Assembly (NCBI GenBank): GCA_945861785.1
Contig: CAMAWD010000034.1
Span: 1-56,454 of the forward strand
DNA length: 56,454 bases
Reading direction: 5' to 3'
Origin: Rhodoferax sp. OV413
GTDB taxonomy: Bacteria > Pseudomonadota > Gammaproteobacteria > Burkholderiales > Burkholderiaceae_C
Shown here piece after piece: positions 9,850-21,036 of the stretch. Position 1 is the stretch's first letter, and the number at the start of each line of letters is the position of its first letter. Below the pieces are notes generated by a model. It saw only the letters and a program-made list of their open reading frames with translations. It ran no database searches and was not told the origin of the DNA. The position numbers and the translations under genes were made by a program.

Positions 9850-10400
9850 GTCACAGTGCCGGGCGGGGCTGCCGTGGGCGCGGGGCCAACACCCGCAAAT
9901 TTGCGCACAGCATCCACCATGCGGCCGGCGATCCCGGCCAGGTTGTGCGCCGGCGCGTCCCCAATGGCGCGTGCGAGGTCGTCTTCCAGATCCCAGCGGA
10001 CGTTGTCCACCAGCCAGTTGACGTCGGCCGCGAGTTGCACGTCACCTTCAATCCGCACCGGCGGCCGGTCACCGCGCACCAGGGCCTGGGCGATGGAGCC
10101 GGCGGACGGGTCGGACAGTGTCAGGGTCAGGTCCGGGCCGGAGCCCGCGATGGCCAGGTCCAGAAGGCCTGCCGGCGTGACAAGGAATGCCATCGAGAAC
10201 GGCTGCCACTGGAACAGCAGGACACGGCCCTTTTGCCGCGCAAGGCGCTCGGTGGCCGCATTTTCCTGCATCAGCACATGGTTGAGCAGTGACACGATGC
10301 GGCGCTGCGCCTCCTCTACCGCCCAGGGCGGCGGCGGGATGCGGGAGAAGATTTGCCGGGCCAGGCTTTCGACCATTTGAAGCGGGGACTGTATTGCCAT
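9846..10400 (-). CDS. ubiJ: Ubiquinone biosynthesis accessory factor UbiJ (SCP2 domain)
   Basis: A 184-residue protein with a central SCP2-like lipid-binding domain (for example [20 protein letters not shown] and [31 protein letters not shown]). Its position between ubiE and ubiB fixes the identity: in E. coli the order is ubiE-ubiJ-ubiB. UbiJ, with UbiK, organises the cytosolic ubiquinone assembly complex and binds its polyprenyl intermediates. It is translationally coupled to ubiB. The C terminus is Pro/Ala rich. Confidence 0.9.
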   Translation of the reverse strand: MAIQSPLQMVESLARQIFSRIPPPPWAVEEAQRRIVSLLNHVLMQENAATERLARQKGRVLLFQWQPFSMAFLVTPAGLLDLAIAGSGPDLTLTLSDPSAGSIAQALVRGDRPPVRIEGDVQLAADVNWLVDNVRWDLEDDLARAIGDAPAHNLAGIAGRMVDAVRKFAGVGPAPTAAPPGTVT

Positions 10401-10458
10401 AAGCCCCGATTATTCCCGCAATCACCGCGCCCGCTTCGCGCGGCAGAGATGCACCAGC

Positions 10459-11451
10459 CTATTGCAGCGCCTGCACTCCGGCGACCAGCCAGCCATTGGA
10501 GCCGGATTTGGGTTTGGTCATGTTCCAGACCTCCCTGAACGGTCGGGGGCCGGCTGAAGCGTCTTCGCGAATCACGCCGGAGAACTCGACGCTGGCCATG
10601 TAATCTCCGCCCAGATCTTCGATGCCAAGCAAGCTCGCGTCGATCATGACCACGTCCGTGTGGTTGGCCGGGCCTCCTGTGTGTGCCTCGCGGTCAGCCA
10701 GTTGGGCCCGGATTTCACCCAGCATGTCGTCGGTCATCATGGCACGCAGGGATTGGATATCGGATTTGTCCCAGGCTGCCTGCAGTGTGACGAAATTTGT
10801 CTTGGCCGCACTGAGGAACCCGACCGAGTCGAAACCCTCCGGCACACCCCAGTTTTGGGAGCTGGACAACGCGGAGCCGATCATGGAGCGTGGTGAGGAA
10901 GTATTGCCCATCGGCTCCAGGGGCCCCATGGCGCTGCTGCGCTCCCATGGCCGCGCCGAAGCATCGTTGCCCACGTTCTCCGGACGGTAGTGACTGGGTT
11001 CGGTCACAGGCGTGCCACCCACGCCCTGGAAAGCAAAGGGGGAATTGCCCGAAGGCGCCGCTCCGGCGCCACGGCGGCTGCGCATGAACCAGCCCACGGC
11101 CAGCATCACCGCCAGTGCCAGCAGCGCGAACATCAGCACCTGGCCAAACGCCTCACCCATGCCCAACGAATGGGCCAGCCAGGCCAGGCCCAGGCCTGCC
11201 GCAAGGCCACCGAGCATGGCGCCCCACGGACGTTTTGGCGCTGCGACCGCTGGCGTGGCGGGTGTTGCTGGTTTGGCTGCAGAATTCGTGGCCCCCTGCG
11301 CGGGGCCCGCCGGCGCTTGGGGGGAAGCGTCACGTTGGGTGACGTTGCCGGATTGCTTGCCAACCGATCGTCCACCGCCCACTCGAGACGCATCGGCGCT
11401 CAGGCTCGTCAAAGTCAACAAGACAGCTGCAGCCAAAGTCCAGAACTTCAT
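10459..11451 (-). CDS. Tim44/TimA-like domain protein, membrane-anchored
   Basis: A 330-residue protein. The start at ATG 11451 gives a clear N-terminal signal or anchor (MKFWTLAAAVLLTLTSLSADA); a longer frame to 11508 would overlap ubiE. A low-complexity Ser/Ala/Pro region follows, then two hydrophobic helices (about 75-125), then a Tim44-like domain: FLSAAKTNFVTLQAAWDKSD, IQSLRAMMTDDML and a final FREVWNMTKPKSGSNGWLVAGVQAL. Bacterial Tim44-domain proteins of this type are common beside ubiE in Burkholderiales. The eukaryotic homologue acts in mitochondrial import; the bacterial role is not known. Confidence 0.85.
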   Translation of the reverse strand: MKFWTLAAAVLLTLTSLSADASRVGGGRSVGKQSGNVTQRDASPQAPAGPAQGATNSAAKPATPATPAVAAPKRPWGAMLGGLAAGLGLAWLAHSLGMGEAFGQVLMFALLALAVMLAVGWFMRSRRGAGAAPSGNSPFAFQGVGGTPVTEPSHYRPENVGNDASARPWERSSAMGPLEPMGNTSSPRSMIGSALSSSQNWGVPEGFDSVGFLSAAKTNFVTLQAAWDKSDIQSLRAMMTDDMLGEIRAQLADREAHTGGPANHTDVVMIDASLLGIEDLGGDYMASVEFSGVIREDASAGPRPFREVWNMTKPKSGSNGWLVAGVQALQ

Positions 11452-11501
11452 ACAAACTCCCAATACGCAGACATGCCGCGAAGAGACACTATTTCCACCC
11501 G

Positions 11502-12233
11502 TCAACACTTGATTCCAACATGCAACGCCACCATGCCGCCCGTGAGGTTGTGGTAATCCACATGGCCAAAGCCACTATTTACCATCAGGGCTTTGAGTTC
11601 TTCCTGGGCGGGGTGCATGCGGATCGATTCCGCCAGGTAACGGTAGCTGGCCTCGTCCTTGGCCACCCAGCGACCGATTTTGGGCAGCACCTTGAAGGAA
11701 TACCAGTCGTAAACCTTTTCCAATGGCTTGGCAACACGCGAAAATTCCAGCACCAGCAACTTGCCCCCCGGCTTGAGCACTCGGCACATCTCGGTGAGCG
11801 CAACATCCTTGTTGGTCATGTTGCGCAAGCCAAAGGCGACACTGACCACCTCGAACTGGCCTGATGCAAAGGGGAGCTTTTCCGCATCGCAGACCAGTGC
11901 ATCGAGCGCGTACCCAGCGTCGAGCAGACGGTCACGGCCATGGCGCAGCATCGCCTCGTTGATATCGGTCAGTACGACACGCCCGGTGCGCCCCGCGCGG
12001 CGGGCGAATGCCAGCGCCAAATCCCCAGTGCCACCCGCGATGTCCAGCACCTGTGCACCTTCGCGGACGTTGGCCACCATGACCGTGTAGGCCTTCCAGG
12101 CGCGGTGCAAACCGGCTGACATGAGGTCGTTCATCAAGTCGTACCTGGGCGCTACCGAATCAAAAACGCCCTTTACCCGACGCGCCTTGTCTGCTTCATC
12201 GACCGATTCAAAACCAAAATGGGTAGAGCTCAT
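11502..12233 (-). CDS. ubiE: Demethylmenaquinone/ubiquinone C-methyltransferase UbiE
   Basis: A 243-residue class I SAM methyltransferase performing the C-methylation of the ubiquinone (and menaquinone) ring. The SAM-binding loop is [18 protein letters not shown]. The UbiE signatures [18 protein letters not shown]-like and [16 protein letters not shown] are visible, and the protein ends in [12 protein letters not shown], the usual UbiE C terminus. The start at 12233 ([12 protein letters not shown]) is preferred over 12305 because the extension is unconserved-looking. Tim44, ubiJ and ubiB follow in the same direction. Confidence 0.97.
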   Translation of the reverse strand: MSSTHFGFESVDEADKARRVKGVFDSVAPRYDLMNDLMSAGLHRAWKAYTVMVANVREGAQVLDIAGGTGDLALAFARRAGRTGRVVLTDINEAMLRHGRDRLLDAGYALDALVCDAEKLPFASGQFEVVSVAFGLRNMTNKDVALTEMCRVLKPGGKLLVLEFSRVAKPLEKVYDWYSFKVLPKIGRWVAKDEASYRYLAESIRMHPAQEELKALMVNSGFGHVDYHNLTGGMVALHVGIKC

Positions 12234-12356
12234 TGCCGCAGATGCTAGTCGGGAATGACGGCGTGGCGGCCCCTGCCCGGCAAAGTGGCTGGGAATATGT
12301 CTCAAATTTGATGAAACCCCGTGCCCGCCGGGGCCGTGGCACCCGCCGGCACCGAC

Positions 12357-12770
12357 TCAATGGCTGGCGCAGCCGTGGCCAGCAGGTACCGGCATGGCCG
12401 CGTCACGGTCAACACCCGCCGCCTGCAACCGGGCCGTGTACTGGGCCCAGAGGTCCTTTTCGCGCGAACCCAGGAAATACAGATAGTCCCAGGAAAATAT
12501 GCCGGTGTCGTGGCCGTCCGAAAACCGGGGCTGCACGGCGTAATTGCCCACCGGGTCGAGTGCGTCGAGTTCGACCCCCCTCTTGCCTGTCTGCAGAACC
12601 TCCTGCCCGGGCCCGTGCCCCTGGACTTCGGCCGACGGCGAATAGATCCGCATCAGTTCGAACGGGATGCGAAACATCGCCCCGTCAGCAAAGCTGACTT
12701 CCAGGACCCTGGATTGCCCGTGTACGGTAATCGACTGGGGCGTTGGTGTATCCGGTTTCAAACCTGCCAT
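12357..12770 (-). CDS. DUF971 (gamma-butyrobetaine hydroxylase N-terminal-like) protein
   Basis: A 137-residue protein starting MAGLKPDTPTPQSITVHGQ. It shows the DUF971 pattern: FRIPFELMRIYSPSAEVQGHG, a central LDPVGNYAVQPRFSDGHDTGIFSWDYLYFLG, and a His/Cys-ending tail (PAGHGCASH) that may bind metal. Small stand-alone DUF971 proteins occur next to ubiE or Fe-S genes in many bacteria and have been linked to iron-sulfur handling; that link is not shown here. It lies 123 bases upstream of ubiE and 35 bases after the large dehydrogenase gene. Confidence 0.88.
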   Translation of the reverse strand: MAGLKPDTPTPQSITVHGQSRVLEVSFADGAMFRIPFELMRIYSPSAEVQGHGPGQEVLQTGKRGVELDALDPVGNYAVQPRFSDGHDTGIFSWDYLYFLGSREKDLWAQYTARLQAAGVDRDAAMPVPAGHGCASH

Positions 12771-12805
12771 GGCGTTGTGACTCCTGTTGGTTGCGAAATG
12801 CGACC

Positions 12806-15800
12806 TTACACCAATACCCGCTCGATGCCGCCCGCGTTGGCGACCGCCACATAATCCTCCAGCCACTGCGGCCCGAGGATCCGGTTTGCCATTTCGACCA
12901 CGATGTAGTCGGCCTCCAGCAAACCATTCTGCAGATCGTCGCCATACCGTGTGAGCCCCTGCAGGCAGCTCGGGCAGGATGTGAGGATCTTGATGTTGGC
13001 GTTCGCGCCGACGGCGCCGGTCTGGCGCAGCCTGGCGGCATCGCCGCGAAGCTCCTCCTCCTTGCGGAAGCGGATTTGCGTCGAAATGTCGGGGCGGGTC
13101 ACCCCCAGAGTTCCACTCTCGCCGCAACAGCGCTTGCTCTCCAAAACGTTGTCCGGGTTGTCCCCACCCACCAGCGCCTTGACCGTCTTCATCGGCTCCT
13201 GCAATTTCATCGGACTGTGGCAGGGGTCGTGGTAGAGGTAGGCGCCGGCAGCGGCGCCATCCAGGCGGACACCTTTTTCAAGCAGGTATTCATGGATGTC
13301 GATGATGCGGCAGCCCGGAAAGATTTCCTCGAACTTGTAACCCTGCAATTGGTCGTAACAGGTGCCACAACTCACCACCACCGTGCGAATATCGAGGTAG
13401 TTCAGCGTGTTGGCCACCCGGTGGAAAAGCACCCGGTTGTCAGTGATGATCTTGTCTGCGCGGTCGAACTGGCCCGAGCCCCGCTGCGGGTATCCGCAAC
13501 ACAGGTAGCCCGGAGGCAGCACGGTCTGCACACCTGTGTGCCACAACATGGCCTGGGTGGCCAGCCCCACCTGGCTGAACAGGCGCTCCGAGCCGCAGCC
13601 CGGGAAATAGAACACCGCCTCGGTCTCCGACGTGGTGGCCTTGGGGTCGCGGATGATAGGAACGTAGTCACCGTCCTCGATGTCCAGCAAAGCGCGCGCT
13701 GTCTTCTTGGGCAGGCCGCCCGGCATTTTCTTGTTGATGAAGTGGATCACTTCCTCTTTCAGCGGGGGCCGGCCCACGCTCGCCGGGGGTTTGGCAGTCT
13801 GCCTGCGGGCCAACCGGCCCAGCAGCCGATGGGCCAGGCGCTGCGCCTTGAAACCCACGCCGACCATGGCTGAACGCATCAGCTTGATGGTGCGCGGGCT
13901 GGTAGCGTTGAGGAAAAACATCGCGACCGCATTGCCGGGGCGGAAGGACTTCTTGCCCATCTTGCGCAACAGGTTGCGCATGTTCATGGATACATCGCCA
14001 AAGTCGATGTCGACCGGGCATGGTGACAGGCACTTGTGGCACACAGTGCAGTGGTCCGCCACGTCTTCGAATTCTTCCCAATGCCGGATGCTGATCCCCC
14101 GGCGGGTCTGCTCCTCGTACAGGAATGCCTCCACCAGCAGGGAGGTGGCCAGTATCTTGTTGCGCGGGCTGTACAGCAGGTTGGCGCGTGGCACATGGGT
14201 GGCACACACCGGTTTGCACTTGCCGCAGCGCAGGCAGTCCTTGACCGAGTCTGAAATCGCACCGATATCCGATTGCTGCATGATCAGCGACTCGTGCCCC
14301 ATCAGTCCGAAACTGGGCGTGTAGGCATTGGTCAGGTCAGCGTACACCAGGTCGGGCTCCAGCCCCTTGTTGTCTTGCGCCAGCAAGGAAGAGTTGCGCA
14401 GCAGCTTGCCCTTGTTGAAACGGCCTTGCGGGTCAACGCGCTGCTTGTATTCGGTGAACGGACGCAACTCCTCCTCGGTCAGGAATTCGAGCTTGGTGAT
14501 ACCGATGCCATGCTCGCCCGAGATCACTCCGTCGAGCGCACGCGCCAACGCCATGATGCGCTTGACCGCTGCGTGGGCGGTCTGCAGCATGTCGTAGTCG
14601 TCGCTGTTGACCGGGATGTTCGTGTGTACATTGCCGTCACCGGCGTGCATGTGCAGCGCAATCCACACCTTGCCCTTGAGCACCCGCTTGTGGATGCTCT
14701 CGCACTCGGTGAGGATGGGCTCGAAAGCGGCGCCGGCAAAAATGCCGCGCAATGGCCCGCGGAGTTGGGTTTTCCAACTCGCCCGCAGAGAATGGTCCTG
14801 CAACTCGGCAAACAGCGCGTCCACGCCGTCGAGCCAACCCTGCCACTGGGCACGCACTCGCGAGATCAGTGCATGCGCCTGGGCGACACGGTCTTCGAGC
14901 AGTTCGGAAGAAGCAATGGCCAGGGCATCGTCCTGCTTGCCCAGCGGGAGTTGCCCCTGGCTGAAGAAAACATGCAGTGCGTCGCACAGTGCGAGCTTGT
15001 TGCGCAGGCTCAGTTCGATGTTCATGCGCTCGATGCCGTCGGAGTACTCGGCCATGCGCGGCAGCGGAATCACCACGTCCTCGTTGATCTTGAAGGCATT
15101 GGTGTGGCGCGAAATCGCCGCCGTGCGTTTGCGGTCGAGCCAGAACTTCTTGCGCGCCTCGGCGCTGATGGCAACGAAACCCTCTCCGCCGCGGTTGTTG
15201 GCCAGCCGCACCACCTCGGACGTGACACGGGCGACGTCATCCGCATCATCGCCGGCGATGTCGCCCACCAGCACCATCTTGGGCAGCCCGGAACGCCCAC
15301 CGACGGATGCGCGTTTGGACTTGGTGGCGTACCCCACCGCTTTCAGATAGCGGTCATCCAGATGTTCCAGGCCCGCCAGCAACACGCCCGAGCGTTTTTG
15401 CTCGGCAAACATGAAGTCGATGATGTCCACAATACCGGGCACCGCATCCCTGGCGTTGCCGAAGAACTCCAGACAGACCGTTCGCGTGTGGGATGGCATG
15501 GTGTGCACCACCCAGCGCGCACTGGTGATCAGGCCGTCGCAACCCTCTTTCTGGATGCCGGGCAAGCCGCTTAGAAACTTGTCCGTCACGTCCTTGCCCA
15601 GGCCCTGCTTGCGAAAACTCGCGCCCGGTATGTCCATGCGCTCGACGCGTTCCAGGGTCTTTCCATCGGCCTTGTAGTACTTGAGCTCGAAGGTGGCGAC
15701 TTCTGCCTCGTGGATCTTGCCCATGTTGTGGCCGATGCGGCTCACCTCCAGCCAGGTCGCCTGCGGAGTGACCATGCGCCAAGAAGCCAGGTTGTCCAGC

Positions 15801-16744
15801 GCGGTGCCCCACAAAACGGCCTTTTTGCCTCCCGCGTTCATGGCGACGTTGCCACCGATGCACGAGGCCTCAGCGGAGGTCGGGTCAACCGCAAACACAA
15901 AGCCGGCCCGTTCTGCGGCGTCGGCGACACGCTGGGTCACGACGCCAGCCTCGGTCCAGATGGTGGCCACCGCCCGGTCCATGCCGGGCAATGTCAACAT
16001 CTCCACCTCGGTCATCGATTCCAGTTTCTCGGTGTTGATGACCGCGCTCTTCCAGGTCAGCGGGCACGCCCCACCGGTGTACCCGGTTCCGCCACCGCGG
16101 GGAATCACCGTCAGGCCGAGATCGATGCAACCCTTGACCAGGCCAGCCATTTCGGCCTCCGAATCCGGTGTCAGCACCACAAACGGATACTCCACCCGCC
16201 AATCGGTCGCATCGGTAACGTGCGAGACCCGGCTGAGGCCATCGAACTTGATGTTGTCCTTGGCCGTCAGTCGGCCAAACACGCGCTGGCTCCTGCGCCG
16301 CAGACCCTGCACCTCCACCAGGCCGGCGTCAAATGCCGTCACGGCAGCGCGGGCACTGGCCAGCAGGTCGCCCACCATGGCATCACGCTCGCGGTCTTGC
16401 TCCGGGGTGCGCCGCTTCTCGACCTCCGTCAACCGGTGCTGCAGCGCATCCACGAGCAGCCGGCGGCGCCTGGGGTTGTCCAGCAAATCATCCTGGAGGT
16501 AGGGATTGCGTTGCACGACCCATATATCGCCCAGTACTTCGTACAACATCCGGGCCGAACGACCGGTTTGCCGTTCGTCGCGCAGCTTGTGCAGCGTATC
16601 CCAGGCGCTCGCGCCCAGCAGCCGGATCACGATTTCGCGATCGGAGAAAGATGTGTAGTTGTACGGGATCTCGCGGATGCGCTCATGCGGCGCACCGGCG
16701 AAACCGGCGGGTAGCAATTGGTCGGGGCGGGTCGGGGCGTTCAT
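12806..16744 (-). CDS. Large FAD-linked oxidase / Fe-S oxidoreductase (DUF3683 type)
   Basis: A 1312-residue fusion. The N terminus (1-140) is the DUF3683 region. An FAD_binding_4 (VAO/PCMH) domain follows, with its pyrophosphate loop [11 protein letters not shown] at 215-225, then the C-terminal FAD-oxidase cap with [15 protein letters not shown] and GEHGIGITK. After it come two ferredoxin-type clusters, [11 protein letters not shown] and [14 protein letters not shown], and a CCG-type GlpC/LutA domain ([27 protein letters not shown]). Relatives such as E. coli YdiJ oxidise D-2-hydroxyacids (D-2-hydroxyglutarate is the best supported) and pass electrons to a quinone or other carrier. The substrate here is not decided by sequence. 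Divergent from ugpB. Confidence 0.88.
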   Translation of the reverse strand: MNAPTRPDQLLPAGFAGAPHERIREIPYNYTSFSDREIVIRLLGASAWDTLHKLRDERQTGRSARMLYEVLGDIWVVQRNPYLQDDLLDNPRRRRLLVDALQHRLTEVEKRRTPEQDRERDAMVGDLLASARAAVTAFDAGLVEVQGLRRRSQRVFGRLTAKDNIKFDGLSRVSHVTDATDWRVEYPFVVLTPDSEAEMAGLVKGCIDLGLTVIPRGGGTGYTGGACPLTWKSAVINTEKLESMTEVEMLTLPGMDRAVATIWTEAGVVTQRVADAAERAGFVFAVDPTSAEASCIGGNVAMNAGGKKAVLWGTALDNLASWRMVTPQATWLEVSRIGHNMGKIHEAEVATFELKYYKADGKTLERVERMDIPGASFRKQGLGKDVTDKFLSGLPGIQKEGCDGLITSARWVVHTMPSHTRTVCLEFFGNARDAVPGIVDIIDFMFAEQKRSGVLLAGLEHLDDRYLKAVGYATKSKRASVGGRSGLPKMVLVGDIAGDDADDVARVTSEVVRLANNRGGEGFVAISAEARKKFWLDRKRTAAISRHTNAFKINEDVVIPLPRMAEYSDGIERMNIELSLRNKLALCDALHVFFSQGQLPLGKQDDALAIASSELLEDRVAQAHALISRVRAQWQGWLDGVDALFAELQDHSLRASWKTQLRGPLRGIFAGAAFEPILTECESIHKRVLKGKVWIALHMHAGDGNVHTNIPVNSDDYDMLQTAHAAVKRIMALARALDGVISGEHGIGITKLEFLTEEELRPFTEYKQRVDPQGRFNKGKLLRNSSLLAQDNKGLEPDLVYADLTNAYTPSFGLMGHESLIMQQSDIGAISDSVKDCLRCGKCKPVCATHVPRANLLYSPRNKILATSLLVEAFLYEEQTRRGISIRHWEEFEDVADHCTVCHKCLSPCPVDIDFGDVSMNMRNLLRKMGKKSFRPGNAVAMFFLNATSPRTIKLMRSAMVGVGFKAQRLAHRLLGRLARRQTAKPPASVGRPPLKEEVIHFINKKMPGGLPKKTARALLDIEDGDYVPIIRDPKATTSETEAVFYFPGCGSERLFSQVGLATQAMLWHTGVQTVLPPGYLCCGYPQRGSGQFDRADKIITDNRVLFHRVANTLNYLDIRTVVVSCGTCYDQLQGYKFEEIFPGCRIIDIHEYLLEKGVRLDGAAAGAYLYHDPCHSPMKLQEPMKTVKALVGGDNPDNVLESKRCCGESGTLGVTRPDISTQIRFRKEEELRGDAARLRQTGAVGANANIKILTSCPSCLQGLTRYGDDLQNGLLEADYIVVEMANRILGPQWLEDYVAVANAGGIERVLV

Positions 16745-16856
16745 GGGTACTTTTCTTGACGGCCATCACGAGTGAGAACGCTGGGGCATGTTACCGCAGC
16801 GCAACATATACGCGGCGCGTAGGGGCAAACCTATGGAAATCCCTCTATCGCCGCCA

Positions 16857-16885
16857 CTGTCATGCGTGTTAAATCCATTTGTCAC
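16857..16885 (+). promoter_or_regulatory. Candidate Pho box upstream of ugpB
   Basis: CTGTCAT (16857-16863), GTTAAAT (16868-16874) and TTGTCAC (16879-16885) sit exactly 11 bases apart, the spacing of PhoB half-sites separated by 4-base linkers. The outer two match the CTGTCAT consensus well and the middle one poorly. A possible -10 (TACGCT, 16895-16900) lies about 10 bases downstream, as in PhoB-activated promoters. The ugpB start is 40 bases downstream of the box. Confidence 0.65.
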
Positions 16886-16925
16886 AAGTTCAGGTTACGC
16901 TGAGCCCCTCAATCCAGGAGACAAA

Positions 16926-18239
16926 ATGAAATTCTCTATCGCGGCTGTCACCCTCGCCTCAGCCATTTCCCTGTCGGCCCATGCCCAGACAGAAATACAG
17001 TGGTGGCACTCCATGACCGCTGTCAACAACCAGGTGGTGAATGACCTGGCGAACAACTTCAACGCCAGCCAGAAGGCCTACAAAGTGGTGCCAACGTTCA
17101 AGGGTGTCTACTCCGAGTCCTTTGCCGCCGCAGTGGCCGCGTTCCGTGCCGGCAACGCCCCGCATATTCTCCAGGTGTTCGAGGTTGGCACCGCAACAAT
17201 GATGGCCAGCACGGGGGTATCGGTTCCGGTGGGCAAGATCATGAAGGACGCGGGCGAAAAGTTCAACCCGAAGGACTATGTTTCAGCCGTGGCCGGCTAC
17301 TACACCGCCCCCAGTGGCGAAATGCTGAGCTTTCCGTTCAACAGCTCCACCACCGTGTTCTACTTCAACAAGGACGCGTTCAAGGCGGCAGGCATCGACA
17401 CCACAAAACCACCGGGCACCTGGCCAGAAGTCGCGTTGGCAGCTGCCAAGCTCAAGGCCAGCGGCCATAAATGCCCGATCACCATTGCCTGGCAGGGCTG
17501 GACCCAGCTAGAGAGTTTCTCTGCCTGGCACAACGTCGAATTTGCCACCAAGGGCAACGGCATGCAAGGCATGGACGCCCGCATGAAGGTCAACTCGCCG
17601 TTGCATGTGCGCCACATCGAGAACCTTGCCAACATGGCCAAGCAGGGCCTGTTCATCTACAAGGGGCGTGCCAATGTGCCGGAAGCGAGCTTCATTTCCG
17701 GCGAATGCGCAATGACGACCACCTCCACCGGGTTTTATGGCAACGTGAAGGCCAACGCCAAGTTCGACTGGGGTCTGGCACCGCTGCCCTATTACCCCGA
17801 TGTACCCGGAGCACCCCAGAACACGGTTATTGGCGGCGCCAGCCTGTGGGTCATCTCCGGCAAGAAGGCGGACGAATACAAGGGTGTGGCCCAGTTCTTC
17901 AGCTACCTGTCCAAGACCGACGTTCAGGCCGCGACCCATCAGCGCACAGGTTATCTCCCGATCACCACGGCAGCGTTTCAAGCCACCGAAAAGTCGGGCT
18001 TCTACCAGAAGAACCCGGGGTCGGATGTGGGCGTGAACCAGATGATCCGCAAGACCACCGACAAGTCACGCGGCATCCGGCTGGGCAACTACGTGCAGAT
18101 CCGCGACATCGAGGACGAAGAACTGGAGCAGGTCTGGGCCGGCAAGAAGTCGGCCAAAGAGGCGCTCGACTCGATCGTGCTGCGCGGCAACGAGTTGCTG
18201 GGGCGGTTTGAAAAAGCCAACAAGGGCAAGAAGGGTTAG
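16926..18239 (+). CDS. ugpB: Glycerol-3-phosphate ABC transporter, substrate-binding protein
   Basis: A 437-residue periplasmic binding protein (family 1) for sn-glycerol-3-phosphate and glycerophosphodiesters. A Sec signal peptide ends at AHA-Q (residue 20/21). [10 protein letters not shown] opens the mature protein as in UgpB, and [17 protein letters not shown] and [17 protein letters not shown] are recognisable ligand-lobe segments. The ATG at 16926 has AGGAGA seven bases upstream; a longer frame to 16788 has no signal peptide. It is first in ugpBAECQ and probably PhoB-controlled. Confidence 0.95.
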   Translation: MKFSIAAVTLASAISLSAHAQTEIQWWHSMTAVNNQVVNDLANNFNASQKAYKVVPTFKGVYSESFAAAVAAFRAGNAPHILQVFEVGTATMMASTGVSVPVGKIMKDAGEKFNPKDYVSAVAGYYTAPSGEMLSFPFNSSTTVFYFNKDAFKAAGIDTTKPPGTWPEVALAAAKLKASGHKCPITIAWQGWTQLESFSAWHNVEFATKGNGMQGMDARMKVNSPLHVRHIENLANMAKQGLFIYKGRANVPEASFISGECAMTTTSTGFYGNVKANAKFDWGLAPLPYYPDVPGAPQNTVIGGASLWVISGKKADEYKGVAQFFSYLSKTDVQAATHQRTGYLPITTAAFQATEKSGFYQKNPGSDVGVNQMIRKTTDKSRGIRLGNYVQIRDIEDEELEQVWAGKKSAKEALDSIVLRGNELLGRFEKANKGKKG

Positions 18240-19120
18240 TGGAAAAACGCGTAGTCTTCAGGTCTGCCTGGCTGCCTTGGGTGCTCATCGCGCCCCAGGC
18301 AGTGGTGATTGCTGTGTTTTTCTTCTGGCCCGCCGCGCAGGTGTTGTTGCAGTCGGTGCAGCAGACCAACGCGTTCGGCACCTCGGTCGAGTGGGTCGGG
18401 CTGGAGAACTTCAGTAATCTCTGGAACGATCCGACCTACCTGGCTTCGTTTTACACCACGGCGATTTTCTCAACCCTGGTGGCGGTGTTTGGCATAGGCA
18501 TCTCGCTTTTCCTGGCGGTTTTCGCAGACCGCATCGTCAAGGGCGTGCTTGCCTACCGGACAATGCTCATACTGCCGTATGCAGTTGCGCCCGCAGTGGC
18601 GGGCGTTTTGTGGTTGTTCATGCTGGCGCCGAGCGTCGGCGTGGTCTCATTTTGGCTGCGTGCGATGGGTGTCGACTGGAACCCCCTGCTGGACGGGCAA
18701 CAGGCCATGGTGCTGGTCGTGCTTGCCGCAGTCTGGAAACAAATTTCCTACAACTTCCTGTTCTTTCTGGCTGGTTTGCAAAGCATCCCGAAGTCGCTGA
18801 TCGAGGCCGCAGCTATCGACGGCGCACGGCCCTGGCGCCGTTTCTGGACCATCGTGTTCCCATTGTTGTCGCCGACCACCTTTTTCCTGCTGGTGATAAA
18901 TATCGTCTACGCCTTCTTCGAGACTTTCGGCATCATCGACGCTGCCACATCGGGCGGCCCAGGCAAGGACACCTCAATTTTGGTCTACAAGATTTATTAC
19001 GACGGCTTCAAAGCCATGGACCTCGGGGCTTCGGCTGCGCAGTCGGTCGTGCTGATGGCGATCGTGATTCTGCTTACGGTGGTGCAATTCAAGTTCGTCG
19101 AGAAGAAAGTCAATTACTGA
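18239..19120 (+). CDS. ugpA: Glycerol-3-phosphate ABC transporter permease UgpA
   Basis: A 293-residue inner-membrane permease with six hydrophobic segments and the EAA loop [22 protein letters not shown] (about residues 190-211), which contacts the ATPase. The GTG start overlaps the ugpB TAG stop by one base (TAGTG). It pairs with UgpE to form the transmembrane channel. [18 protein letters not shown] near the end is typical of UgpA/MalF-type permeases. Confidence 0.95.
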   Translation: MEKRVVFRSAWLPWVLIAPQAVVIAVFFFWPAAQVLLQSVQQTNAFGTSVEWVGLENFSNLWNDPTYLASFYTTAIFSTLVAVFGIGISLFLAVFADRIVKGVLAYRTMLILPYAVAPAVAGVLWLFMLAPSVGVVSFWLRAMGVDWNPLLDGQQAMVLVVLAAVWKQISYNFLFFLAGLQSIPKSLIEAAAIDGARPWRRFWTIVFPLLSPTTFFLLVINIVYAFFETFGIIDAATSGGPGKDTSILVYKIYYDGFKAMDLGASAAQSVVLMAIVILLTVVQFKFVEKKVNY

Positions 19121-19121
19121 C

Positions 19122-19973
19122 ATGGTCGAACGCCGTCCGTGGCTCACCGCTGTCTCGCACATGGTGCTGATCCTGGGCGTGCTGGTGGTTGCCTTTCCGC
19201 TTTACCTGACCTTCGTCGCGTCGACCCACACGGCGCAGGACATCGTTCAGGCCCCGATGTCCCTGTGGCCCGGCGCGCAGTTGGTGGAGAACTTCAGCGC
19301 GGGCTGGAACGGCACACGTTCCGGGCAGGGGTCCAAGGCACCCGTGGGACAGATGATGCTGGTGAGCCTGGTGTCTGCCCTGACAATTGCCATTGGCAAG
19401 ATCGCCATATCGCTGCTGTCGGCGTTCGCCATCGTCTACTTCCGGTTTCCGTTCCGGATGTTCTTCTTCTGGGCAATCTTCGTGACGCTGATGCTGCCGG
19501 TCGAGGTGCGGATCCTTCCAACCTACAAGGTGGTTTCCGATCTTGGCATGCTCAACAGTTACGCCGGGCTGACCGTTCCGCTGATTGCGTCGGCGACCGC
19601 CACCTTCCTGTTTCGCCAATTCTTCCTCACGGTGCCGGACGAGCTGGTGGAGGCGGCGCGCGTGGACGGTGCCGGCCCGATGCGCTTTTTCAAGGATGTG
19701 CTGGTGCCGCTTTCCAGCACCTCGATCGCTGCGCTGTTCGTGATCCAGTTCATCTATGGCTGGAACCAGTACCTCTGGCCGCTGCTGATCACCACTGAAG
19801 AGAGCATGTACCCGGTGGTTATCGGCATCAAGCGCATGATTTCCGGTGGCGACGCGCAGACCGAGTGGAGCGTTGTGATGGCAACCGCGTTGCTCGCCAT
19901 GATCCCGCCGGCGGTGGTCGTCGTGCTGATGCAAAAGTGGTTTGTCAAAGGCCTCGTGGACACCGAAAAATAG
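19122..19973 (+). CDS. ugpE: Glycerol-3-phosphate ABC transporter permease UgpE
   Basis: A 283-residue MalG-type permease with six predicted membrane segments and the EAA loop [22 protein letters not shown]. It lies one base after the ugpA stop and is followed by ugp[24 protein letters not shown] is typical of UgpE. It is the second half of the channel through which glycerol-3-phosphate enters. Confidence 0.95.
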   Translation: MVERRPWLTAVSHMVLILGVLVVAFPLYLTFVASTHTAQDIVQAPMSLWPGAQLVENFSAGWNGTRSGQGSKAPVGQMMLVSLVSALTIAIGKIAISLLSAFAIVYFRFPFRMFFFWAIFVTLMLPVEVRILPTYKVVSDLGMLNSYAGLTVPLIASATATFLFRQFFLTVPDELVEAARVDGAGPMRFFKDVLVPLSSTSIAALFVIQFIYGWNQYLWPLLITTEESMYPVVIGIKRMISGGDAQTEWSVVMATALLAMIPPAVVVVLMQKWFVKGLVDTEK

Positions 19974-19988
19974 ACAAAAAAAGACGCA

Positions 19989-21005
19989 ATGGCAGCCATA
20001 CAACTGAAGAACGTCATCAAACGCTACGGCAGCGGCAAAACGGCCAACCAGGTCATCCATGGTGTCAACGCCGACATTGCCGACGGCGAGTTCGTGGTGA
20101 TCGTCGGGCCGTCAGGTTGCGGCAAGTCCACCCTGTTGCGCATGGTCGCGGGGCTGGAGGAAATCAGCAGCGGTGAAGTCTGGATCGGTGGACGGGTGGT
20201 CAACAACCTGGAACCCGCCGAGCGCGACATCGCGATGGTGTTCCAGAACTACGCCCTGTACCCGCACATGAGCGTGTTCGACAACATGGCCTACGGCCTG
20301 AAGATCGCCAAGGTGCCGCTGGCAGACATCAAGCTGCGGGTAGACAAGGCCGCCAAGATACTGGAACTCGGCCCCTACCTTGCGCGCAAGCCACGCGAAC
20401 TCTCCGGTGGCCAGCGCCAACGCGTCGCGATGGGCCGGGCCATCGTGCGCCAGCCGCAGGTGTTCCTGTTCGACGAACCCCTGAGCAATCTCGACGCCAA
20501 ACTGCGGGCGCAAACGCGGCTGGAGATCCAGAAACTGCACCGCGAACTCGGGATCACCTCGCTGTTCGTGACCCATGACCAGGTTGAGGCAATGACCCTG
20601 GCGCAACGCATGATCGTGATGAATGCTGGGGTGATGGAACAGTTCGGCACGCCGGAAGAGGTCTACACGCGCCCGGCCACCACCTTCGTCGCCAGTTTCA
20701 TTGGCTCTCCTCCCATGAACCTGCTGCACAAAGCGCCCGACGCAAAACCGGGAACGATTGTCGGCATCCGGCCTGAGCACCTGGACATAAGCCCCACCGG
20801 TTGGAGCCTGCGTGTGGAGGCGGTTGAAATGCTGGGCGCCGAACGGCTCGTGTACGGCCGCTGGGCGCACGGATCAGGCGACGAGACGGTGATTCTGCGC
20901 ACCGAAGAATCCCACGCCGTGCCAACGCTGGGCAGCACGGTCCATGTCACACCACGGCCGGACCGCCTGCACCTGTTCGACGCGAGTTCCGGCAAGCGTC
21001 TATGA
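19989..21005 (+). CDS. ugpC: Glycerol-3-phosphate ABC transporter ATPase UgpC
   Basis: A 338-residue ABC ATPase of the MalK/UgpC class. It has Walker [10 protein letters not shown], signature [14 protein letters not shown], Walker [13 protein letters not shown] and H-loop VTHDQVEAM. The C-terminal third is a TOBE-type regulatory domain ([10 protein letters not shown]). It energises the UgpA-UgpE channel from the cytosol. In E. coli UgpC the C-terminal domain mediates inhibition by phosphate or UgpQ. Confidence 0.95.
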   Translation: MAAIQLKNVIKRYGSGKTANQVIHGVNADIADGEFVVIVGPSGCGKSTLLRMVAGLEEISSGEVWIGGRVVNNLEPAERDIAMVFQNYALYPHMSVFDNMAYGLKIAKVPLADIKLRVDKAAKILELGPYLARKPRELSGGQRQRVAMGRAIVRQPQVFLFDEPLSNLDAKLRAQTRLEIQKLHRELGITSLFVTHDQVEAMTLAQRMIVMNAGVMEQFGTPEEVYTRPATTFVASFIGSPPMNLLHKAPDAKPGTIVGIRPEHLDISPTGWSLRVEAVEMLGAERLVYGRWAHGSGDETVILRTEESHAVPTLGSTVHVTPRPDRLHLFDASSGKRL

Positions 21006-21036
21006 GCATCTGGTCGACTGGGGCAATGGCACAACA

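Noticed and set aside
12357-13127. 256-codon frame including DUF971
   Set aside because: The first 119 codons overlap the large dehydrogenase in another frame; DUF971 begins at 12770.
16788-16925. Upstream extension of ugpB
   Set aside because: It would bury the signal peptide and the Pho box; ATG 16926 has a good ribosome binding site.
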